IMG/VR virus record: IMGVR_UViG_3300017917_003822
Span: 1 to 64,000 of that record
Length of the DNA stretch: 64,000 bases
Origin: a virus
Strand: one strand, 5' to 3'
This document shows positions 58,593 through 64,000 of this stretch, in pieces. A program made the position numbers and the translations under genes. Within the stretch, counting starts at the first letter, position 1; each line of letters opens with the position of its first letter. The notes under the pieces are model-generated. The model searched no databases and was not told the DNA's origin. It saw only the letters and a program-made list of their open reading frames with translations.

Positions 58593-58602
58593 GGATATAT
58601 AG
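58593..58602 (+). promoter_or_regulatory. Putative late promoter box GGATATATAG
   Basis: The box is 26-27 nt upstream of the ATG at 58620, with an A-rich leader between. Confidence 0.7.
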
Positions 58603-58619
58603 AATAAAAAAAAAGAAGA

Positions 58620-59069
58620 ATGTCAAGAATATACGACTACACAGCGTTTTCAGGAAATTCGAGCAAGGGTGGAAATACCAATGATTATTCTTTTGGTATT
58701 GATATGAAATATGTTGATATTGATCTTTTCGGTAGACCTGAAGAATATGAGGACATTAGCGATGCCAAGGCTTTTATTGAATATTCTGTTGATTTGGTGG
58801 TAAAAAAAGGAGGGATCGACGGGATGATCTTTAATGTAAATTCAATAGAGTTAGAATTTGAGGTTGATGATTATCCGAATGGATCTAAGGAATTTGATAT
58901 TGATCTTATACCAGGAAAAACTGTAGATTACAGTCAGATAAAAACAGAGATTCATGAAAGTCCAATCCCAACTTATCCTGATAAAATCGAGATAAACATG
59001 AATAAATCCACAGATCCCAAAAACTTTGACATAACCGTTTATTTTGGAAATGATGTCAGATATAGATAA
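58620..59069 (+). CDS. Hypothetical late protein, 149 aa
   Basis: This acidic, beta-rich protein has no recognised family. The C-terminal half (SIELEFEVDDYPNGSKEFDI, IEINMNKSTDPKNFDITVYF) suggests a beta sandwich. It has its own late box and lies 1 nt upstream of a leader-carrying gene. It probably has a structural role. Confidence 0.5.
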   Translation: MSRIYDYTAFSGNSSKGGNTNDYSFGIDMKYVDIDLFGRPEEYEDISDAKAFIEYSVDLVVKKGGIDGMIFNVNSIELEFEVDDYPNGSKEFDIDLIPGKTVDYSQIKTEIHESPIPTYPDKIEINMNKSTDPKNFDITVYFGNDVRYR

Positions 59070-59070
59070 A

Positions 59071-60024
59071 ATGAGAGTTTTAAATTTCAAAGATTTCATA
59101 TTAAATGAATCTGATTCCGGGGGTTACGGAATTCCCGACGTTAAGAATATCATGGATGATGGTTATGAATTAACTGCGGAGGATTTTGTTGGTCAAAAAT
59201 CAACACCACCGGTGGGAAAAATATTGGTTGTTGATGATAGCAATAATTCACTAACCCTATCTTTCAGAGATAGATCAGGTAAGATGGACAGAAAGCTGAT
59301 GGTAGGTAAGGATTCCGTTAAATTCTCAAAGAATTCGGATGGGAACTATATAATAAAAATAGATCCAAACCTTAGATGGTTGAATACCGGTAACAATAGG
59401 GAAAATATAGAGGATTTTATAGAGGATCTGATAAATTGTAAATTGGATTCTGAGAATCATGAAAGTAGATTTATTGACGGTATTAAGGATGATGTTTATT
59501 TCATAATGGATATTCTTGGAATTCCTTGTGAAGTTTCAGATATTAAGAAAATAGAGGACAATAAATATGAGATTACTTTGGATAATGACATGGTGATTGA
59601 TGTTAAAAAGAGATCATCGGATGACCTTGTTGGTAATTTTGATATTTATAAAAAACATTCTGATGTTTATCCGTCCGTTACAATAAAGAGCGATTTAGGA
59701 AAGATGCATTTCAATTTCGATCAGGATAATCTTGATGGTAATGAGGAGGTTGAATCGGATATAACTGACGTAAGTAAAAATGATTACTTAAACTTCCTTC
59801 TTAAGAAATCACTTGGTTTAGAAACTACCGCCGACGAGGAAAGACTATATAATCACTTCTTAGAAGTTATAGATTCTAAAGATTGGGAATATTCTGAAAT
59901 AGACGAAGAGGAAAAAAAGGAGAGGGGTAGAAAAACTCAAAAATATATAAAGAAACTTAAGAAACTTGTATTATCATTCCTACCGGAAACTAAGATTCGT
60001 GAGATTTATCCTGATAAAAATTAA
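59071..60024 (+). CDS. Internal-protein candidate with leader
   Basis: I place the start at the ATG at 59071, one base after the previous stop; an ATG at 59044 overlaps that gene. The 317-residue protein starts MRVLNFKDFILNE before SDSGGYG, the clearest leader and cut-site example after the one at 50949. The rest is acidic, alpha/beta and of unknown type. The C-terminus is basic and helical (RKTQKYIKKLKKLVLSFLPE). Confidence 0.65.
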   Translation: MRVLNFKDFILNESDSGGYGIPDVKNIMDDGYELTAEDFVGQKSTPPVGKILVVDDSNNSLTLSFRDRSGKMDRKLMVGKDSVKFSKNSDGNYIIKIDPNLRWLNTGNNRENIEDFIEDLINCKLDSENHESRFIDGIKDDVYFIMDILGIPCEVSDIKKIEDNKYEITLDNDMVIDVKKRSSDDLVGNFDIYKKHSDVYPSVTIKSDLGKMHFNFDQDNLDGNEEVESDITDVSKNDYLNFLLKKSLGLETTADEERLYNHFLEVIDSKDWEYSEIDEEEKKERGRKTQKYIKKLKKLVLSFLPETKIREIYPDKN

Positions 60025-60048
60025 ATAACACCAATTAACGAAACAAAG

Positions 60049-60082
60049 ACCATTCTAGATTCTACAATTTAGGATGGTTTTT
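60049..60082 (+). terminator. Intrinsic terminator
   Basis: ACCATTCTA pairs with TAGGATGGT (one wobble) around a 12-nt loop, followed by TTTTTT. It closes the 58.6-60.0 kb unit. Confidence 0.75.
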
Positions 60083-60146
60083 TATTGCTGGCTTATGCTC
60101 GGACAAATAGAAACAATCCTCTTAAAGAAATGTAAAATATATAAAG

Positions 60147-60821
60147 ATGCGTGATTTTATTGCTCTTTTATTTGGAAAAAACAAAAAAAGTAAAAAAATG
60201 GAAATAACACAAAAAACCCTGGATGAGGCTAGATCTATGTACTCAAACATGGATTTCCAGTGGATTAAGGGTGATGATGCTCTCTCATTAGAAACTTTCA
60301 AATCCATAAACATGGTGGGTGATCTAGCCTTTATCGAGTTTGCTAGCGGTAAAAGAATTAACATGGAACTTTTGGATGAATATATGACATATTTCCCATC
60401 CCAACCAAAAACGAATTCATTGCCACCCGTACGTACCGAACAACAATCTTTTGTCGAGCCGCCAAGAATTTCCACAGTAACGGAGGTTGTTTACAAGGAT
60501 CAACAACAATCTTCAGTAGATATCGACTCTCCGATATATAAGCTATTAAGAAAGCAAAAAAAGAACATTGTTGAGGTTTCTATAAAAATGAAGCTTAATC
60601 TTCCTCCTAAGGATCTGTATGGTGTTCTTTCTAGCTCCTTTGAGGATGCGGATAACGAGATTATAAACTTTGTTTTGGATGGAGTTGATATTGATGATAT
60701 TAAGGCTTCTTTAGCTGAATCGATCAAGAAAACATACTATTCAGTCAGCAAACCAGAATCAGTAAAATCCGGAGCTTCTGAAAAAAACACAAACAGAAAG
60801 AATTCAACAGAAAATGAATAA
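60147..60821 (+). CDS. Hypothetical protein, 224 aa
   Basis: Starts are possible at 60147 or at the ATG at 60198 (MEITQKTLDEA), which has an A-rich leader typical of this genome. ATATATAAAG lies just before the first ATG. The protein has disordered Gln/Ser-rich and helical segments and ends in a Ser/Asn/Lys-rich tail. Nothing identifies its function. It overlaps the Nudix gene by 8 nt. Confidence 0.5.
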   Translation: MRDFIALLFGKNKKSKKMEITQKTLDEARSMYSNMDFQWIKGDDALSLETFKSINMVGDLAFIEFASGKRINMELLDEYMTYFPSQPKTNSLPPVRTEQQSFVEPPRISTVTEVVYKDQQQSSVDIDSPIYKLLRKQKKNIVEVSIKMKLNLPPKDLYGVLSSSFEDADNEIINFVLDGVDIDDIKASLAESIKKTYYSVSKPESVKSGASEKNTNRKNSTENE

Positions 60822-61395
60822 AGAAAAAGTTTTACTTAACACCAAAAAATTCGATGTTGTTGAGAGAGGGGATAAACCAGGTATAGTTTCCAAAGTTGAA
60901 ACCGTAATGCTTCTACCTTTTATTACCGACGATAACGGGCTCCCATTAATGCTTGGAGTTCTGAAGGAAAGAAATCTTTTCAGAGAGGGTGGATATGCAC
61001 TGTCTCTCATCACAGGTACCTGCGAGGAAGAAGATCCAGATTATCTTCAAACGGCTAAGAGGGAACTTAAGGAAGAATCTGGTTATGACGTTCCTGATAA
61101 TAATAAATGGTATTTTCTAGGAACCGTTACTGCAACTAAATTCGTTGAAAAAGAATACCCATGTTTTGCAATTGATGTTACTGGGATAGAGAAAGGCGAT
61201 CCACAAACGGATGGATCTGAGCAAGAGGCTCTTTCATCTTTCCATTTTATTCCTGCCAACGACGTGGTTAAATCTAAGGATGTTTTCATACCTGCATTAT
61301 TTCTTAAACTTTTTAAGTTCGTTGTTGGTATGGATTTATATAACAGAGATGATTCAGTTTTTACTAAAAGTAAAGGATTCACAGCAGAAATTTAA
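60814..61395 (+). CDS. Nudix hydrolase
   Basis: This 193-residue protein has a Nudix helix near residues 68-93: Gly at 68, then KRELKEESGYDV matching the REUxEExGU part. The region before RE is longer than usual, so the first motif glutamate is displaced by about two residues. The fold is ADP-ribose-pyrophosphatase-like, with an N-terminal beta segment (VMLLPFITDDNGLPLMLGVL). It may hydrolyse nucleotide derivatives or sugar nucleotides. Confidence 0.82.
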   Translation: MNKEKVLLNTKKFDVVERGDKPGIVSKVETVMLLPFITDDNGLPLMLGVLKERNLFREGGYALSLITGTCEEEDPDYLQTAKRELKEESGYDVPDNNKWYFLGTVTATKFVEKEYPCFAIDVTGIEKGDPQTDGSEQEALSSFHFIPANDVVKSKDVFIPALFLKLFKFVVGMDLYNRDDSVFTKSKGFTAEI

Positions 61396-61416
61396 AGATT
61401 TAAACATTTTCATTTT

Positions 61417-61716
61417 ATGAGTAATAGAAGAGAACGAAGACAGATACTTAGAAGAATGGGACTTCTTTCTGAGGTTAAGTCCAAAAAAAATACACTAGAA
61501 AATTCCATCGAAGATGGAAAAAACAAGCACCGTCAGCATTTACAAAGGGTTAAAAATGATTTAATAAAAAAAGAGAAAGAAAAATCGACTAAATCAGAGA
61601 ATTCTGATGACTTTTTCTTTTATAGAAATCAAAATAATGAGTACTCCTCATTAAAATCAATCTTATTAAATAGAGATTGGAGTAACTTCGAATCGGAAGA
61701 TAGTGATGCAGAGTAA
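61417..61716 (+). CDS. Hypothetical basic coiled-coil protein
   Basis: This 99-residue protein has a highly basic N-terminus (SNRRERRQILRRMG) and a charged helical middle. It has no recognised motif. It overlaps the next gene by 11 nt. It may bind nucleic acid or act as an assembly factor. Confidence 0.5.
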   Translation: MSNRRERRQILRRMGLLSEVKSKKNTLENSIEDGKNKHRQHLQRVKNDLIKKEKEKSTKSENSDDFFFYRNQNNEYSSLKSILLNRDWSNFESEDSDAE

Positions 61717-62035
61717 AAATAAAATAAACTTCTACATATCAAGATATTCACCAAAGGAGGCTAAAAAAAGAGCTACTGATGGGAATGATTTCTATGTGGT
61801 TGACATTTCCAAAATAATAAGGGAACTTGGATATGAATTGGACAATCTTTCCGATGAATCTGAGTTTATAATAAACTACACCATTCGCAAGAAAATCTTA
61901 CAAGGAATATATAGTACAAAGTGTGACGGTATACTTGTGTGCTATAAGAGTCTTTCCGATGATTTTCTTGAAAATCTGGAGATTTTTCTGGATGAACATG
62001 TAGAAGAATTTGAGTATACCATTCACAGTCTTTAA
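61706..62035 (+). CDS. Hypothetical protein, 109 aa
   Basis: I use the ATG at 61706 over a GTG at 61703. The protein is alpha/beta, with a hydrophobic strand near the end (KCDGILVCYKSLSDDFLENL). No motif or domain is recognised. It precedes a tail or baseplate structural gene. Confidence 0.45.
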   Translation: MQSKNKINFYISRYSPKEAKKRATDGNDFYVVDISKIIRELGYELDNLSDESEFIINYTIRKKILQGIYSTKCDGILVCYKSLSDDFLENLEIFLDEHVEEFEYTIHSL

Positions 62036-62053
62036 AAAAAAGATTAATGGTAA

Positions 62054-63904
62054 ATGCCAAATGGACCTAGTGCTCAAGAGCAACTTTTAAGACAGAATGT
62101 TTCTGATGTAGTAAACAGAAACAGTAATCTCGGATCTAATAATCCATTTAAAGGACCTACTGCTAGGAGTCTCTTCTATGATGCTGGGAGGAGAAATCCA
62201 AGCAAATATGGTCAGTTTTTATTCTATGCTTTAGGTAACAATGATAATAACTTTGTTGACGCCTATTATAAATCTGAGAATGCTCAATATAATAGGAAAG
62301 TATCCTCTTTAAAATCAAAAAATCCATCTGCCGGATATCTCGTAAGAGAAACAGCAACGCTGGAAGCACTTAGTGCCAATCCCAATGGTATCCTTTCTGG
62401 ATTAGTTTCTAATTTCGAAAAAAACATAGTCGGTGGGTTATCCGCACCTTATTATTGGAAGGATTTCTTATACTGTAAGTATTATGGTACAATACCAAAT
62501 AACTACATGATAACATTGAGAAGGTTTCCTACACCAGTTTTGGATAATCTCTCGGTTCCGGATTCCATAAAATCTTCGGAATCTTATAGAACCCAGGGAG
62601 CGGGAAGACCCGTTGCCCAAGCAGTAACTTGGTTTGGTGGGAATACCGGAAACACTTTAAGTTCTCTTATTGAATTTAGTACTGGACTTGAATGGGCACC
62701 AAGATCTCAATCCGATATAATAGAGCAGGAAGCTTTTTCTAAGGGTTTCTTTAATGATCTACCTTTTCAATGGTTTTCTCAGGCAGCTAGAGCAGCTACA
62801 GGAACGGATGCACTTAGTAATGGTGCCAATGTTATCGGGGAGTCAGCAGTTATTGGTTTCGATCCAAATAACACATCCATAGAAAATCAAAGGTTTAGAG
62901 GTTTAAGAGACAGAGCGAAGGACGGTAGAATGGGTCTTCTTAGTGAATATCAATGGGTTCCTATGGATGTCGTGAAGGACACTCAAGTTAGAACTTCTGG
63001 ACTTAAATTCACTTGGGGTGGACTAAGTATTGTTTTTGAATATGATTTGACCTCGGTCGGTGAGGTCAATACGAAGGCTGCTATGCTGGATATTCTCGGT
63101 AATTTACTTTCTATTGGAACCAATTATGGTAATTTTTTAACTCCCGATGTTCGATATCAATCTAATTTTGCTGGTATTGGTTTCCCTGGTGGTGATGCTG
63201 GACTTGCTCTGTTTTACAAGGACCCTTTGGCATTTTTGCTCTCCTATGGTGAAAAGATAGTTAACCCGAAGGGTGATGCCATCAAATCCGCTCAGGATGC
63301 ACAGATAACTGGACAAATAAATCCATCGGATTCTTCCAGTGGTACTTTTGATACCGAGGTTGCTGATCTAAAAGCACAGCTTTCTAAAATTAGTGAGGAT
63401 GGTATAAGTATAGATAAAATTAAAGATCTAGCTAAAAAATTTCCCGCAGCTTTTGGTAGAATATTACAGGGTGTAGTTACTCCGGATTTTTTAGAAAAAT
63501 ATCAAGCTTCTGCAAGTTTGCTGACTGGTGCTCCCATAGGGGAATGGCATTTGACGATAGGCAATCCTTGTAACCCGATTGCTATGATTGGAAATCTTAT
63601 ATGCGACGATGTTAAAATAACTTTTGGCGACACCTTGGGTCCTGATGATTTTCCAACCACACTTAAAGCAACATTTACCCTTGCGCATGCAAGAGCAAGA
63701 GAAAGAGGTGAGATCGAAAGTATATTCAACCGAGGGGATGGTAGATTGTATCAAACAACACTTAGTACATCTTCGAGTTCTCAATCTTATAGTGCATTTG
63801 CAGATACTGCGGGTAATATTTTAAGCGAGCAAACTAAGGATAATATACTTAATTTCAATTTTTATAAATCTGGATTACCAGATCAACAATCGCCAAATCA
63901 ATAA
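62054..63904 (+). CDS. Large tail or baseplate structural protein
   Basis: This 616-residue protein has a beta-rich N-terminal half. A C-terminal block (GEWHLTIGNPCNPIAMIGNL, ICDDVKITFGDTLGPDDFPT, HARARERGEIESIFNRGDGR) is one I associate with T4-like baseplate or tail-tube-associated proteins. Aromatic residues are frequent and no enzymatic motif is visible. A late role in the baseplate is likely from context; the exact T4 counterpart is not clear. Confidence 0.6.
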   Translation: MPNGPSAQEQLLRQNVSDVVNRNSNLGSNNPFKGPTARSLFYDAGRRNPSKYGQFLFYALGNNDNNFVDAYYKSENAQYNRKVSSLKSKNPSAGYLVRETATLEALSANPNGILSGLVSNFEKNIVGGLSAPYYWKDFLYCKYYGTIPNNYMITLRRFPTPVLDNLSVPDSIKSSESYRTQGAGRPVAQAVTWFGGNTGNTLSSLIEFSTGLEWAPRSQSDIIEQEAFSKGFFNDLPFQWFSQAARAATGTDALSNGANVIGESAVIGFDPNNTSIENQRFRGLRDRAKDGRMGLLSEYQWVPMDVVKDTQVRTSGLKFTWGGLSIVFEYDLTSVGEVNTKAAMLDILGNLLSIGTNYGNFLTPDVRYQSNFAGIGFPGGDAGLALFYKDPLAFLLSYGEKIVNPKGDAIKSAQDAQITGQINPSDSSSGTFDTEVADLKAQLSKISEDGISIDKIKDLAKKFPAAFGRILQGVVTPDFLEKYQASASLLTGAPIGEWHLTIGNPCNPIAMIGNLICDDVKITFGDTLGPDDFPTTLKATFTLAHARARERGEIESIFNRGDGRLYQTTLSTSSSSQSYSAFADTAGNILSEQTKDNILNFNFYKSGLPDQQSPNQ

Positions 63905-63910
63905 TAAAAA

Positions 63911-64000
63911 ATGGGATATTTTAATATAGATACTCTATCGAAAAATAAATCGGTATTTAATCCAAGAACATCTTTGGAATCTACCAGCAGCTATGGTATA
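63911..64000 (+). CDS. Start of a structural-type gene (3' partial)
   Basis: An ATG at 63911 opens a frame of 30 codons to the window edge (MGYFNIDTLSKNKSVFNPRT then SLESTSSYGI). It lies 6 nt after the previous stop in the same operon. Nothing more can be said without downstream sequence. Confidence 0.55.
   Translation, partial: MGYFNIDTLSKNKSVFNPRTSLESTSSYGI

Noticed and set aside
1-64000. tRNA genes, integrase or transposase
   Set aside because: No cloverleaf in the gaps and no integrase or transposase motifs in any convincing frame; gaps between genes are short.

Overview
The window reads as part of a large contractile-tailed (T4-like) bacteriophage genome whose host is probably a member of the Bacteroidota. 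The T4-type morphogenesis set is recognisable: small and large terminase, sheath, two tail tubes, two portals, a gp4-like nuclease, prohead protease, major capsid protein and a gp26-like baseplate or chaperone protein. The sequence is AT-rich. Most starts lack a Shine-Dalgarno sequence and follow A/T-rich leaders. One promoter class carries the TAnnTTTG element typical of Bacteroidota. I see no tRNA, integrase, insertion sequence or CRISPR array. Nearly all genes lie on the + strand; one is on the - strand.

Layout. 1-8.7 kb: the end of a collagen-like tail fibre, small tail-associated proteins, and a modification cassette (GAMT/RMT2-like methyltransferase, 2OG-Fe(II) oxygenase, GT2-like and GT4-like glycosyltransferases, and a TibC/BAHT-like protein O-heptosyltransferase). 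8.8-21.4 kb: a large neck or structural protein, terminase, a very long sheath, tandem tubes, a gp26-like gene with a possible +1 frameshift extension, and a short tape-measure-like protein. 21.4-24.5 kb: dCMP deaminase, an ECF-like sigma factor, a RecB/Cas4-type nuclease. 24.6-29.4 kb: membrane proteins, a paralogous pair, and a 792-residue protein with a probable -1 frameshift extension. 29.5-35.2 kb: a gp55-like late sigma factor, gp4-like nuclease, tandem portals, and a heptose-7-phosphate kinase homologue. 35.2-42.4 kb: replication and repair (ligase, clamp loader, GMP-kinase-like protein, FEN/RNase H, a UVR-motif protein, a UvdE-like protein, a DnaQ-like exonuclease). 42.5-60 kb: capsid assembly (protease-scaffold fusion, capsid protein) and a cluster of proteins with short N-terminal Phe-rich leaders ending in a Leu/Ile-Asn-Glu-like site, which look like packaged internal proteins. 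Inside that stretch are a dNMP-kinase-like gene and an asparagine synthetase. 60-64 kb: Nudix hydrolase, small unknowns, and tail or baseplate proteins.

Regulation can be read from the DNA. A GATATATA(A/G) box lies about 26-37 nt upstream of many structural genes, often just after an intrinsic terminator. With the gp55-like gene this suggests a T4-like late programme. A different box, YCG followed 14 nt later by TAYATTTR, precedes the dCMP deaminase, ligase, exonuclease and dNMP-kinase-like genes and looks like an early or middle promoter.

The most unusual theme is virion protein modification. A Gly-X-Y fibre rich in Ser, Thr and Pro sits next to a prolyl-hydroxylase-like enzyme and three glycosyltransferases. 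One of these is an O-heptosyltransferase homologue, and a heptose kinase homologue lies elsewhere in the window. Together they suggest a phage pathway that hydroxylates and/or heptosylates its own fibre or a host protein.
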